Source: JAEWSN01 sp942493335 (GTDB lineage: Bacteria; Bacillota; Clostridia; DSM-8532). From it: a stretch of DNA of 64,000 bases. The DNA lies in assembly GCA_942493335.1 (NCBI GenBank), contig OW818693.1, positions 2,914,001 to 2,978,000 on the forward strand. The letters run 5' to 3'. Within the stretch, counting starts at the first letter, position 1; every line of letters starts with the position of its first letter. Under the pieces are notes generated by a model. It was given only the letters and a program-made list of their open reading frames with translations, searched no databases and was not told where the DNA came from. The translations under genes were made by a program, and so were the position numbers. Positions 16,182 to 25,532 of this stretch are shown here, piece by piece.

Positions 16182-17378
16182 ATGAACTGGAGATTCCATA
16201 TGCCCACGCAGGTTTCAGGGGGCCGCGGCTGTGTCCGCTCGGAGTTCGCCCTAATGGGGGGATTGGGCGGGAAAGCCATGATTGTCACCGGAGCCGCATC
16301 CGCCCGTGCATGCGGCGCCCTGGCGGACATGGATTTCGCCCTGTCCGCTCTCGGCATTCCCTGGACCCTTTTCGGCCAGGTGGAAGCAAATCCCTCCATC
16401 GCCACCATCCGTACGGCAGCCCGGCAGGCCATCAAAGAGGAAGCAGACTTCATCATTGGCATCGGTGGCGGATCGCCGCTGGACGCGGCGAAGGCGATAG
16501 CGGTGGCCACCGCGAACCGGGTGGATGACAACCAGCTGTTCACCGGCCCATGGAAGAGGCAACCGCTCCCCATTGTGGCGGTACCGACAACCGCCGGGAC
16601 CGGAAGCGAAGTGACGCAGTACGCCATTCTGACCGATGACCGGATCCAATCCAAACGAAATCTGTCCCATCCCGCCATCTTTCCACGACTTGCCTATCTG
16701 GATCCCGCTTATACGGACCATCTGCCGCGCCGCATCACCATCCACACGGCGGTGGACGCCTTGTCCCATGCGCTCGAGGGCCTTGTGACGAACCGTTCCA
16801 CACCGGCAACGGACATCCTGGCACGGGAGGCTATGGGCATCCTTGGCTCGGAGCTGCGCAACCTGTTCCGGCAGCCGGGTTCCATACGGGAAGCTGGCGG
16901 TGCGGAATCATCCGTGTCCGATGCCGAAAGGGCGGACATCTTTCCCGGGACGTTTGAACCGCCCGGACCGGAAAGCCGGGACCGGCTGATGTACGCCTCC
17001 ATGCTCGGCGGCATCGTCATCGCAAACACGGGAACGACGGCCCTCCACGCCATGGGATATCCGCTGACCTACTTCAAGGACATCGAACATGGCTGCGCCA
17101 ATGGAATGCTGATGCCTGCCTATCTCTCCTTTGTCTCCGGAACGCATCCGGAGCGGGTAAAGATGGCCCTGGACGCGATGGGTTTTCCTGATGTGGCAGC
17201 GCTGGAGACCGTCCTCGCGGGTCTGCTGGGGTTCCGTGAGGTTCTGAACGAACAGGAAATCGCCGTTTTTTCCGGGATGACCGCGAAAGCCCCAAATCTG
17301 CCGAATACCTTGCGTCTGCCTTCCGACGCGGATTTGTCGGACATGTTCCGGACCCTTTTGCAGCAGCCGGGTCTATAA
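16182..17378 (+). CDS. Iron-containing alcohol dehydrogenase, probable 4-hydroxybutyrate dehydrogenase
   Basis: A 398-residue group-III (iron-type) alcohol dehydrogenase. The nucleotide-binding segment GIGGGSPLDAAKAIA and PTTAGTGSEVTQ are followed by the metal histidines in AVDALSHALEG and HAMGYPLTYFKDIEHG. The position after GabT suggests it reduces succinic semialdehyde to 4-hydroxybutyrate, as Gbd-type enzymes do in GABA-fermenting clostridia. That specificity is inferred from context. An inserted stretch around residues 235-265 (ESSVSDAERADIFPG) seems unusual for the family. The start follows AAAGGAGTGAACGGAC, and a terminator follows the gene. Confidence 0.85.
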   Translation: MNWRFHMPTQVSGGRGCVRSEFALMGGLGGKAMIVTGAASARACGALADMDFALSALGIPWTLFGQVEANPSIATIRTAARQAIKEEADFIIGIGGGSPLDAAKAIAVATANRVDDNQLFTGPWKRQPLPIVAVPTTAGTGSEVTQYAILTDDRIQSKRNLSHPAIFPRLAYLDPAYTDHLPRRITIHTAVDALSHALEGLVTNRSTPATDILAREAMGILGSELRNLFRQPGSIREAGGAESSVSDAERADIFPGTFEPPGPESRDRLMYASMLGGIVIANTGTTALHAMGYPLTYFKDIEHGCANGMLMPAYLSFVSGTHPERVKMALDAMGFPDVAALETVLAGLLGFREVLNEQEIAVFSGMTAKAPNLPNTLRLPSDADLSDMFRTLLQQPGL

Positions 17379-17384
17379 CATCAG

Positions 17385-17430
17385 AAAGGGCTGCCCCAAA
17401 ATCCTCGATTTTGCGGCAGCCCTCTTTTCC
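17385..17430 (+). terminator. Terminator closing the polyamine/GABA locus
   Basis: AGGGCTGCC (17387-17395) pairs with GGCAGCCCT (17415-17423), with an inner AAAATC/GATTTT pairing, followed by CTTTTCC. It may also serve the convergent small gene on the minus strand. Confidence 0.8.
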
Positions 17431-17476
17431 GGGAACGATCCGCCGCTTGGGCGGACCGGTTCATTTTTGATGGTTT

Positions 17477-17740
17477 TCAGTCCTCGACGTCGTCATCATC
17501 CGCTTCATCGTCTTCATCATCCTCCGGCACAAACCGCGCGCCGAATTTCGTGGTGTCGATGAAGCCGTTCCGGGCTTCCCCAAGAAGCGCCGTATAATCG
17601 GCTTCGGGCAGTTCGATCTTGTATTCAAGATCGGGGGTCTGGAAAATGGCGGCGCCGTCCTCCGCATCATAAAAGATATGGTCGGCTTCCAGGATCACCA
17701 GTGGCACTTCTGACTCGATATCCCTCAACAAGACTGTCAT
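17477..17740 (-). CDS. Small acidic protein of unknown function
   Basis: An 87-residue protein with a clean start after AAAGGAGAACCAT. The first 65 residues look like a small alpha/beta fold (VPLVILEADHIFYDAEDG and EYKIELPEADYTALLG). The last 20 are almost entirely Asp/Glu. No membrane segment or known motif was seen. Acidic tails of this kind occur in proteins that bind basic partners or metal ions, but no function can be assigned. It is monocistronic as far as visible. The 290-bp gap upstream (17741-18030) holds no further gene and no clear promoter. Confidence 0.65.
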   Translation of the reverse strand: MTVLLRDIESEVPLVILEADHIFYDAEDGAAIFQTPDLEYKIELPEADYTALLGEARNGFIDTTKFGARFVPEDDEDDEADDDDVED

Positions 17741-18030
17741 ATGGTTCTCCTTTCGCGTATCCGCCGATGGTTCACCGGCGATTGCCATAGCCCCCAATAT
17801 CGCAAGGTTGTGTGCTTCCGGCCATTGTCCCGACTGCCTGGCAGGCATTCATGGCTGCGACATGCAATGGACGGAGCAACAGGTGAATCTTTCCTGTCTT
17901 CTGTATCTTCTACCCGGTAAATACGAAGCATATTCCTTTGGGTATCGATAACATTGGGATTATTTACAGGGCTCTCCGGTGCGCCGTTTGGACGCATCAT
18001 CGCCAATCCCTGGCTGACGAAGCAGAAACC

Positions 18031-19416
18031 TCAATCCTGCCGCAATGCCTTCATGACGCTCAGGCGCATGGCGCGGCGGGCGGGAAAGAATCCGGCGATG
18101 AGGGCGGCCGCGATGGCAAAGCCAAAAGCCGCGGCTGCCAGCCAGAGCGGAATGTAGGAGATGGGCAGCCGGGTCACCCCGTCCGGACCCCACATCTGGT
18201 TCCCTCCCATGATGTTGATGTTGGAGTTGTTCAGGACAAAGGATGCGCCCATACTGAACAACACCCCCGTAATTCCCCCGAAAATCCCGATCCAGGCCGC
18301 TTCCACCATAAACAGGCGGCGAATGTCGCCCAGGCGGGATCCGATGACCTTGAAAATGCCGATTTCGCGCGTACGTTCATAGATGGACATGTACATCGTG
18401 TTCGTGATGCCGATGGCGGCGATCAGCAGCGCCATGGCGCCGATGCCGCCGAGAATCTGGCGCAGGCCGGCGGACTGCTTCTTCATCTCGTCGATCATCT
18501 GGATGGGGCTGTAGGACTCGTATCCGAGCGCCTTGATCGCCTCGAAGACCTTCGAGACGCTGTCCATGTCCTTCGCCTTCACGACGGCCTGGGTGTACCC
18601 TTTCTGGGTTGTCGTGCCGCCGCCCATCCCGTATCTGGAATAGATCATGCCCCCGCCGCCGTTGGAGGAACCCCCATTGGCCTTGTTGAACTTGTCCTGC
18701 TCCGTCTTCAGCCTCTTCACCTGATCAAGCGGCATGAAGATGTTGTAGTCGTACTGTCCCCCCGACATGCCCAGCATGCCCGTGATCCGCATCTTGATCG
18801 GCTTGGCCGGCACCTTTGCCGGCTTCATGCCCTGCTGCAGCTTCTCGCCATACTGCATGTCAACGGAAACCGTGAATTTCTGCTCCATCAGTTTGAAGTC
18901 CGCAGGAGCGGGCTCGTAACGGCGCGGATTCGGCACATAGAACTGCTGGGCCAGGTTCTGATTGCCCAACAGCACATTCGTATCCTCTTCCGTGAAGTAT
19001 TCCCCTTCGGCAAGTGTCAATCCCATACTCTCCAATGCTTCCGGCTTGATGCCCATGACATAGAGGTAGGACGTGTATTTGCCGGCCATGGCCTTCAGCT
19101 GCAAGTCCATCAGGGGTGTGGCCATCTCGACGCCCGGCATGCGGCTGATCTTGGCGATCATCGCATCGTCGAGGACGGGAATGTCCTTGCCGTCGGCCGT
19201 CTTGCCGCCCTGGTTGTAGTTCATGATCTGAATCATCGTCAGACTGCCCATCTGGGAAGCCTGCGTCTCAAAATTCTTGTTCATGGCGAGGCCGAGGGAA
19301 ATCATCACGACGATGGCGCCCGCACCAATCATGACGCCCATCACCGTGAGGAACGTCCGGACCTTGTGCCGCCACAGGTTCTTGATGCTCAGGCCGAGCA
19401 GGTCCGCAATCCTCAT
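18031..19416 (-). CDS. ABC transporter permease, MacB/FtsX family
   Basis: A 461-residue protein with the four-segment FtsX layout. One membrane helix follows the N-terminal NLWRHKVRTFLTVMGVMIG, then a large extracellular MacB_PCD-like domain of about 270 residues. Three C-terminal helices follow, with the ERTREIGIFKVIGSR coupling segment and the PARRAMRLSVMKALR end. The outer domain has a Gly-rich insertion (GGSSNGGGGM). Such permeases work mechanically on extracytoplasmic substrates rather than forming a pore. The start overlaps the stop of the upstream surface-protein gene, and the ATPase gene is first in this minus-strand operon. Confidence 0.88.
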   Translation of the reverse strand: MRIADLLGLSIKNLWRHKVRTFLTVMGVMIGAGAIVVMISLGLAMNKNFETQASQMGSLTMIQIMNYNQGGKTADGKDIPVLDDAMIAKISRMPGVEMATPLMDLQLKAMAGKYTSYLYVMGIKPEALESMGLTLAEGEYFTEEDTNVLLGNQNLAQQFYVPNPRRYEPAPADFKLMEQKFTVSVDMQYGEKLQQGMKPAKVPAKPIKMRITGMLGMSGGQYDYNIFMPLDQVKRLKTEQDKFNKANGGSSNGGGGMIYSRYGMGGGTTTQKGYTQAVVKAKDMDSVSKVFEAIKALGYESYSPIQMIDEMKKQSAGLRQILGGIGAMALLIAAIGITNTMYMSIYERTREIGIFKVIGSRLGDIRRLFMVEAAWIGIFGGITGVLFSMGASFVLNNSNINIMGGNQMWGPDGVTRLPISYIPLWLAAAAFGFAIAAALIAGFFPARRAMRLSVMKALRQD

Positions 19417-21938
19417 CAGAACTCAAGTCCTTTCTCCTGCTTCTTCTTGCGAATCCGCAGCACAACAAACGTCACAATCCCCAGCACCACCACACCGATG
19501 CCGATCTTGCCCCAGATGGACCCAATGATCTTCTGGAACAGGTTCTTCTCCGACTCTGCAGGAAGCGGCAGTCCATCCGGACCGAGCGGAAGCGGTTTGC
19601 CGTCCGGACCGAGCACCACGCCCGGATTGTCCGGCATCGGAGGCATGTCCGCCACATTGATGGAGAATTCCTTGGTGGCCTCCTGTGATTCGCCGGTGGC
19701 TGTTTCGTAGGTGACAAGGATTTTTCCATCCACCTTGCCGGCCATCAGCGGATTCAGCGTCACTTCCACATATTCGTTCTTGCCGGGATCATAGTTCCCG
19801 TAATACTGGCTCTTCGGCGTCACGTCCATGATGCCTTCCGGTTCGCAGGTCACCTTCACCTTCACGTTGTACAGGATGGTCTTTCCCAGGTTGTACATCT
19901 CGAAGCTCAGGGGCATCGGCTGGCCGACCATTGTATCGGTCTGGAACGAAGGCTCGTTGACTTCGAAGCGGGATGGCTGGTAGACCGGGATCCCGATGAT
20001 TTCATCCGTCTTGTAGGGATTTCCGTTTTCGTCTTCATAATCAAAGGAAATGGTGACGTTGTAGGTCTTGGATTTCGCATCCGGGATGGTATAGAGACGG
20101 AGTTTCCGCTCCACGGTTCCTTTCGGCGTGATGCGGTCCATATAGAAGGTGTTGCTGCTGCCGACCGGCGTAAATACACTGCCGGTTTCATTCGACGCCT
20201 CGTTCACCGTGAAGTTGGCCTTGATGTTGTGGATGGTCTTCGAAGCGTGGGTGTTCATGAAGGACAGGTTCAGCTCAAACTCGCTGCCGGCCGTCACAAG
20301 GCCGGGATCCGCGGAATAGCTGTACACGATGATCTTCGGGACATTCTTCGTGGCATCCGGGCCTGTCGCGGAGCCGTTCACGAAAACGGAAACCGCCTGT
20401 GTCAGGGTCACGGGTGTTTCCGTGCCGACCGCAGGCAATTCCACCTTCACTGTAACGGGTGTGCTGCCCTTCTTGGCTTCCGTCTGCGCCTGGTACGAGA
20501 AGGTCAGCTTCTTTTCTTCGCCCGCCTTCAACGATTTCAGGATGTAGAGGTTCTGGGAGATAGGGAAGAACATCGTGGCGTCGACTTCCCCGGTGATCTT
20601 GATCTGTTTGGCTTCGGTCGTACCGGTGTTTTTGACCACGACGGTCACGGAAACAGTGCCTTCGGGGTCCACCGAAGTTTTCGAAGGCGTGATGGACATC
20701 ACTTCGATGTTGCTGTCCGCCGCACCGGCTCCGCCGACAGGGACCCAGATCTGCTGCGTGTCGGTCTTGTCGACCGCCCGGGCATCACTGTATTCAAGTT
20801 TGAACCCGACGGGATAGGAACCGGCTTTCAGCGCGACACCCGCTCTCAGCTGGAGGGTGACGGTCTTTGCGCCGTTGCCGTCGATGCGGTCAAAGGAAAG
20901 CCGGCTGCTGCCGGAAGCAAGCATGAATCCATCCGCCGTCAGTCCGTCCAGGTTGATCTTCACATCGTTGACGGGCAGGCTGCCCTGGTTTCGGATGGTG
21001 ACGGGCAGGGAGAAGGTGCCGCCCGCGGAAATGGATGGCACGGGTGTTCCTGCTTCCACGACCAGCAGCCCGGGCGTGTTGCTGTTGCGTACGGTGAGGG
21101 GAAGCGTGGTGTCCGTGTCGAACGGGTCATTCCACGCGTTCTGGTAGCTGATGTGCAAAGGAAGCTTGTATGCGCCTGCGTTCGCATACGTATCGGTCGT
21201 GACATTCATCACAAGCTCCACGGTTGCATTCGGGGCGAGCTCCGCAATGGGAAGGGAATTGCCGAACGAGGCGGCAGTGAAGGGGGAAGTATTGCTTTCG
21301 GGCAAGGTGACCATCACGTTTTTGGCCGGATAGGAAGGACTTGTGTTCTTCACGAGCACATGGAGAACATTCTGCTGTCCGCCGTCCGTAAAGTTGCTGC
21401 CGGAGACGGTGGTGGTGAGAATCGGCTTGTAGTCCTTGGTGACGACGGGGGTGGAGGGGCCGGAGGTTTCGGTCGGCGCCGTCTCAAAGGCGATGCTTGC
21501 AGTCGTTTCGGTAGCGGTGCCGCCTTTCGTGTACGTAAACACGACGGGGATGCTTTTTGAGGTCCCGTCCCCGACATAACGGAGCGGAACATTCCCCAGC
21601 GAACCGGTTTCATTGATGGAAAGGGTTTGATCGGCCGGAACGACCACGCTGCCGCCCGCCGTAACCATGACCGTGGAGGACGCATCCGAAAAATCCACGG
21701 ACAGATTCGTTAACTCGACGCCCGATACATTCTTGTACGTGAGTCCCTGCAGGGTGAAATCCTCCCCCGTTGTGAGAGGTTTGCCCGTATAGTCGTAAAT
21801 CGTCACGACAATGTCCGGCGTCGTAACCGCCGCGCTGACCGGAACCGGCAGCATCCCCATCAGCAGCGTCAGGGCCAGCAGGATGGAAAGGCCGATTCCC
21901 CTCATGTTGTGTCCCGTGTTTCCTTTTCCTGTCCTCAT
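19416..21938 (-). CDS. Large exported, membrane-anchored protein with repeated Ig-like (CARDB/NEW3-type) domains
   Basis: An 840-residue protein with an N-terminal signal sequence (GLSILLALTLLMGMLPVPVSA). It contains about six beta-rich repeats with the recurring pattern 'xNxGtxxaxnVxVxl' (for example IRNQGSLPVNDVKINL and VKNTGTTEAKQIKITG). A single C-terminal membrane helix (GIGVVVLGIVTFVVLRI) is followed by a Lys-rich tail. The repeats resemble CARDB and COG1361 S-layer-type domains. Its gene lies between the ATPase and permease genes, with ATGA-type overlaps on both sides, so it is probably an outer-face partner of the transporter. A start at 21905 (MRGIGLS) is possible, but the overlap with the ATPase stop favours 21938. 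Confidence 0.82.
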   Translation of the reverse strand: MRTGKGNTGHNMRGIGLSILLALTLLMGMLPVPVSAAVTTPDIVVTIYDYTGKPLTTGEDFTLQGLTYKNVSGVELTNLSVDFSDASSTVMVTAGGSVVVPADQTLSINETGSLGNVPLRYVGDGTSKSIPVVFTYTKGGTATETTASIAFETAPTETSGPSTPVVTKDYKPILTTTVSGSNFTDGGQQNVLHVLVKNTSPSYPAKNVMVTLPESNTSPFTAASFGNSLPIAELAPNATVELVMNVTTDTYANAGAYKLPLHISYQNAWNDPFDTDTTLPLTVRNSNTPGLLVVEAGTPVPSISAGGTFSLPVTIRNQGSLPVNDVKINLDGLTADGFMLASGSSRLSFDRIDGNGAKTVTLQLRAGVALKAGSYPVGFKLEYSDARAVDKTDTQQIWVPVGGAGAADSNIEVMSITPSKTSVDPEGTVSVTVVVKNTGTTEAKQIKITGEVDATMFFPISQNLYILKSLKAGEEKKLTFSYQAQTEAKKGSTPVTVKVELPAVGTETPVTLTQAVSVFVNGSATGPDATKNVPKIIVYSYSADPGLVTAGSEFELNLSFMNTHASKTIHNIKANFTVNEASNETGSVFTPVGSSNTFYMDRITPKGTVERKLRLYTIPDAKSKTYNVTISFDYEDENGNPYKTDEIIGIPVYQPSRFEVNEPSFQTDTMVGQPMPLSFEMYNLGKTILYNVKVKVTCEPEGIMDVTPKSQYYGNYDPGKNEYVEVTLNPLMAGKVDGKILVTYETATGESQEATKEFSINVADMPPMPDNPGVVLGPDGKPLPLGPDGLPLPAESEKNLFQKIIGSIWGKIGIGVVVLGIVTFVVLRIRKKKQEKGLEF

Positions 21939-22969
21939 TTGTCTTGCCCCTTCCTTTTTCCGAAGAGGCTTTTCGCCTCTTTTTTCTTCTTGTTGCTCCG
22001 GTTCATATCCGCTCGGACGGGAAAAGGTTCCGGTTCACCCAGCGCCATTTGACGTTGAGCGGGATCCTCTTTGACCTTATCCGGATTGTCCGTTTCCTTC
22101 TCTTCCGTTTTCCCGTTCTCCACGGACTCCGTGACCACCGCGCCGACTGATGGCAATACGGGCCCTTCCTGCGAAATCCCTGCTGCAACCCTTGCCGCGG
22201 CTCCGTTCGCCTCCCCGCCGGATCCGTCGATTTCAGCGGAAAGCAGGATGGGGGTGATCGGCGGCGCGCCGGCATGATGGACCGGCCCTTCCTCGATTCC
22301 CTCGATTTTCCCGTCCCGAACCTTCACCAGGCGGGAGGCATACCCGGAGATTTCCAAATCGTGCGTGACAATGACCAGTGTCTGGTTCCGTTCCCGGGCC
22401 AGGCGGGTCATCAGGTTCATCATCTCGTAGGTGGTGTGGGTATCCAGGTTTCCGGTCGGCTCATCCGCAAAGATGATCTTCGGATTGTTGGCGAACGCAC
22501 GGGCAATGCTGACGCGCTGCTGCTGGCCGCCGCTCATCTGGGACGGTTTGTGGCGCTGGCGGTCTTTCAGGCCGACGGCTGCCAGAAGCTCCTTCGCCAC
22601 CCGGTTCCGTTTTGATGCGGGAACGCCGCTGAACATGAGGGGCAGCGTGACATTCTCCAGGGCTGTGAGGGTGGGAATGAGATAATAGCTCTGGAAGATG
22701 AATCCGACATGACGCTGGCGGAAAAGCGCAAGCGTGTCTTCGGACAGCTTCTCGATATGGGTTTTCCCGAGGACGATGGAACCCTTGCTGGGCCGGTCCA
22801 GCCCTGCCATCATATGGAGCAGCGTGGATTTTCCGGAACCCGAAGGCCCCTGCAGACAGAGGATTTCACCCTCCTGCACGTCCAGACTGACGCCATCCAC
22901 CGCGGCAATGGTCTCCTGCCCCATCCTATAGATGCGATATACGTTGTCGAGTTGCATGACGGTCGCCAT
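21935..22969 (-). CDS. ABC transporter ATP-binding protein, LolD/MacB family, with long C-terminal tail
   Basis: A 344-residue protein. Residues 1-225 form a standard MacB/LolD-type ATPase: Walker A GPSGSGKST, Q-loop FQSYYLIPTLTALENV, signature MSGGQQQRVSIARA, Walker B IIFADEPTGNLD and switch VTHD. Residues 230-344 are an extra, low-complexity, charged tail rich in Glu, Lys and Pro ending KKKKEAKSLFGKRKGQDK, which the family normally lacks. It energises the FtsX-type permease encoded downstream. The start follows AAGGAGCACCCC, and the stop overlaps the next gene by 4 bp. Confidence 0.9.
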   Translation of the reverse strand: MATVMQLDNVYRIYRMGQETIAAVDGVSLDVQEGEILCLQGPSGSGKSTLLHMMAGLDRPSKGSIVLGKTHIEKLSEDTLALFRQRHVGFIFQSYYLIPTLTALENVTLPLMFSGVPASKRNRVAKELLAAVGLKDRQRHKPSQMSGGQQQRVSIARAFANNPKIIFADEPTGNLDTHTTYEMMNLMTRLARERNQTLVIVTHDLEISGYASRLVKVRDGKIEGIEEGPVHHAGAPPITPILLSAEIDGSGGEANGAAARVAAGISQEGPVLPSVGAVVTESVENGKTEEKETDNPDKVKEDPAQRQMALGEPEPFPVRADMNRSNKKKKEAKSLFGKRKGQDK

Positions 22970-23551
22970 GGGGTGCTCCTTCGTGTGCCGGTTCTTCTTC
23001 CGACGTATCTGTCAGTCGCTTTGAAGGGCCGTTTCGCCCGTGTTCTTATATACGTCAACCCTGTCCCTTTGTCTTCCAGACGTTGGCAAATACCAAAGGT
23101 CTTTTGTCCTTTCCGCTTTGCCTGCTTCAAGGCACCTCGGGCCTGTGCACGCTGCGCACGGGAATCCATGCAACAAGTTGACGTGACGGGATGGCATTTG
23201 GTTCACATGCTTATGTAAGAATTTCTTGATTCGCACGTTTTTTGGAAATATTGCGCATCCCGCAGATCCCGTTTCCGTCTTTGCTCTATCATATCGGAAA
23301 GAGACTCTACAAAAAAGTGCCAGCTTCTCTCTTTTCCATGTCACATTCCTGTAAACGAAACGTCATACTGGAAACACAATGGAAAAGCTCCTCGGAAACC
23401 CTCTGCAGAAGCCACTTTCATGTAATATTCGCCGCTTGTCCCATGCCGGCGGGACCCCAGACCTATTTTTCCACCCCAACCCGGGTGGTAAGATGAGGGT
23501 GTTCTCCCAACTCCCGGATCATCCCGCAAAGCATCGGGGGATGTTTGTCAA
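22970..23551. other. Intergenic region between the ABC operon and the SLH gene
   Basis: These 582 bp separate divergent genes and should contain promoters for both. No convincing -10/-35 pair, riboswitch or small gene was recognised. The short open frames here have no family resemblance and poor ribosome-binding sites. Confidence 0.5.
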
Positions 23552-25000
23552 ATGAATCGCTTGAAAGGGAATGGTGCCAATATGCTACGCAAAAAGTTGC
23601 CGGCTCTTCTGCTTGTCCTGTCCCTTCTGCTTACGATGACCGTTGTTCCGGCTTTCGCTCAAAACAATGGCGAAGAAAATGAACCCTCCGGATACAAGAC
23701 CTACTCCGATGTTCCTTCCACCCATTGGGCTTATAATGCGATCTCCTGGATGACCTCGCATGGAATCCTCAATGGCAAAGGCAACAACCGGTTCGATCCG
23801 GAAGCCGCCATCACCCGCGAACAGTTCGCACGCATCATGGTTGTCGCCCTGCAGCTCAAGACAAACAGCGACTATTCGCCTTCCTTCAGTGATGTTGCGA
23901 AGAACAGCTGGTCCTTCAAGTTTGTCGAGGCGGCCAAAATCTACCTCACTGGCTGGAAGAACACAACCGGCGGACTCGACTTCTTCAAGCCGTACGATGT
24001 TGCGGTCCGGGAAGATATGGCGGTTGCACTCGTCAAGGCACTCAGGCTGGATGGCGAAACACCGGACACCGGGGTGCTTGCCGCCTTCACGGATGCCCTG
24101 GCCATCTCTCCGAATCTGCAGAAGTATGTTGCGATTGCCGTCAAGCATGGCATCATCAATGGCATCGGCAAACCGGACGGAACAAAGGCGTTCGACGCGC
24201 AGGGAACCCTGACCCGCGCACAGGCATCCGTCCTCGTGTACAATGCCCTCGTGTCGGCAGGCGACAAGGTCACCTACGATGATCTCGCTAAGGTCACGTA
24301 CAACGATCCTTCCGTAGTCCTGCAGGGCACCCATCCCGCCACCACCGTGGCTGCCGTTGTGGTCGGAGACAAGCTTCATGTCACCTGGGACCGCATCAAT
24401 GCCGACGGTTTCCAGGGTTACAAGGTCGTCCTGTCCAAGGCCGACAGCACGCCTGTTTACCCTGAGAGCGGCTACCAGAGCTGGATCACAAACAAGGACC
24501 AGACCTCTGTCGATCTCAAGGCCGGCACCTGCTACAACGGCGGGGACATCGGCGGCACCTTGAAGGGCGAAACACCGTATTACCTTAGCATCACAGCCGT
24601 CTATGACGACATGAAGGTGAAGGTACCCGGCAATGTCATCACCGTGACCCTGCCAAAGGCTCCGACGCCTTCCGCGCTGCCAGTTCCAGTCGTCAGTGTC
24701 GGCAATGTCGACGGTCATGTGACGCTTCACTGGAACAAGACCACAGATGAACGCTTCCAGGGATATAAGGTCGTCCTCTCGAAAGGGGACAGCACACCAC
24801 GATACAGTGAAAACGGCTATCTCGCCTATATTACGGACTGCAGCACCGATTCCTTTGTCATTGAGAAAGACCTTTCCTACAACAACAGTGACTTCGGAGA
24901 CAAGATCGTGGCTGGCACCTACTACGCAACGATCACCGTCCTCTACAGGGACGACCAGCGTGTTACCGGTAATGTCGTGACCCTCACGGTACCCGAATGA
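23552..25000 (+). CDS. S-layer homology (SLH) domain surface protein with duplicated beta modules
   Basis: A 482-residue secreted protein with a signal peptide (LPALLLVLSLLLTMTVVPAFA). Three SLH domains follow (about residues 48-240), with the typical YSDVPSTHWAYNAI, GILNGKGNNRFDPEAAITREQFARI and TLTRAQASVLVYNAL patterns, which bind pyruvylated wall polysaccharide. The C-terminal half contains two homologous fibronectin-like modules (about 265-370 and 380-482), each with F/RFQGYKVVLSKxDSTPxY. No enzyme motif is visible, so a structural or binding role is likely. An in-frame ATG at 23582 is an equally plausible start. A strong terminator follows at 25124. Confidence 0.88.
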   Translation: MNRLKGNGANMLRKKLPALLLVLSLLLTMTVVPAFAQNNGEENEPSGYKTYSDVPSTHWAYNAISWMTSHGILNGKGNNRFDPEAAITREQFARIMVVALQLKTNSDYSPSFSDVAKNSWSFKFVEAAKIYLTGWKNTTGGLDFFKPYDVAVREDMAVALVKALRLDGETPDTGVLAAFTDALAISPNLQKYVAIAVKHGIINGIGKPDGTKAFDAQGTLTRAQASVLVYNALVSAGDKVTYDDLAKVTYNDPSVVLQGTHPATTVAAVVVGDKLHVTWDRINADGFQGYKVVLSKADSTPVYPESGYQSWITNKDQTSVDLKAGTCYNGGDIGGTLKGETPYYLSITAVYDDMKVKVPGNVITVTLPKAPTPSALPVPVVSVGNVDGHVTLHWNKTTDERFQGYKVVLSKGDSTPRYSENGYLAYITDCSTDSFVIEKDLSYNNSDFGDKIVAGTYYATITVLYRDDQRVTGNVVTLTVPE

Positions 25001-25123
25001 CAACCCCTTCCATGACTCTCCTTGTCTCAAACGGACCTCCCCACCGTGATCCTCACGGGTTCCGGATGGCACGCGCCCTCACGGAATCCACGCTGTCCGA
25101 ATGAGTGACAATGTCCGTCCATC

Positions 25124-25157
25124 GGGACAGACCGGGCAACCGGCTGTCCCTTTTTTT
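25124..25157 (+). terminator. Terminator of the SLH protein gene
   Basis: GGGACAG-A-CCGG (25124-25135) pairs with CCGG-CTGTCCC (about 25140-25150) around a GCAA loop, followed by seven Ts. Confidence 0.9.
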
Positions 25158-25329
25158 GCCCTTTCCCCTCATTCCAGCCTTCCGCTTCCACTCTTTCGTT
25201 CCCCGCCAGGGGAGGTGCGGAAGGCCTCTTTCAGTGTATACTGTTCTTGTCAGGCATCTCGCACGTCGGAATGGCAGACAGCCTTTCCACCCTTGCCAGC
25301 ACAACTTTCAGCGAGAACTCATTATTTGC

Positions 25330-25437
25330 GCGGACATCGTCCGCCAGCATGGCGGGAGTCTGGCGGTGAAAAGCAAGGTGGGAGAGGATTCCGTCTTTAC
25401 GGTGATGCTTCCGATGAAGCGCCGGACGCAGGAATAA
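25330..25437 (+). pseudogene. Remnant of a histidine kinase C-terminus
   Basis: The last 35 codons read ADIVRQHGGSLAVKSKVGED and then SVFTVMLPMKRRTQE. This is the usual end of a histidine-kinase ATPase domain (IVxxHGGxIxVxSxxGxGSxFxVxLP). Nothing upstream in any frame resembles the rest of a kinase, so the piece is a leftover after deletion. The Gly-x-Gly before Ser has decayed to GED. It lies in the 635-bp gap after the SLH gene, between two terminators. Confidence 0.6.
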
Positions 25438-25502
25438 GGTGTTAGAAGAAAGGCATTGAGGTCCCGGGTTCGGCCCATTGCATAGATATGTGAATTTTAA
25501 TG

Positions 25503-25532
25503 AAAAAGCCACCCCAAACGGGCGGCTTTTTA
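25503..25532. terminator. Bidirectional terminator hairpin
   Basis: AAAAAGCC-A-CCC pairs with GGG-C-GGCTTTTT around an AAAC-type loop, with A/T tracts on both sides. It lies between the kinase remnant (plus strand) and the end of the NlpC/P60 gene (minus strand), about 105 bp past the latter's stop. Confidence 0.75.

Noticed and set aside
17938..19710. Long plus-strand open frame opposite the FtsX-type permease
   Set aside because: The minus-strand permease is clearly the real gene; the opposite frame is His/Arg/Leu-rich shadow sequence.
23012..23344. Open frames in the gap between the ABC operon and the SLH gene
   Set aside because: They are short, basic and without recognisable domains or convincing ribosome-binding sites.
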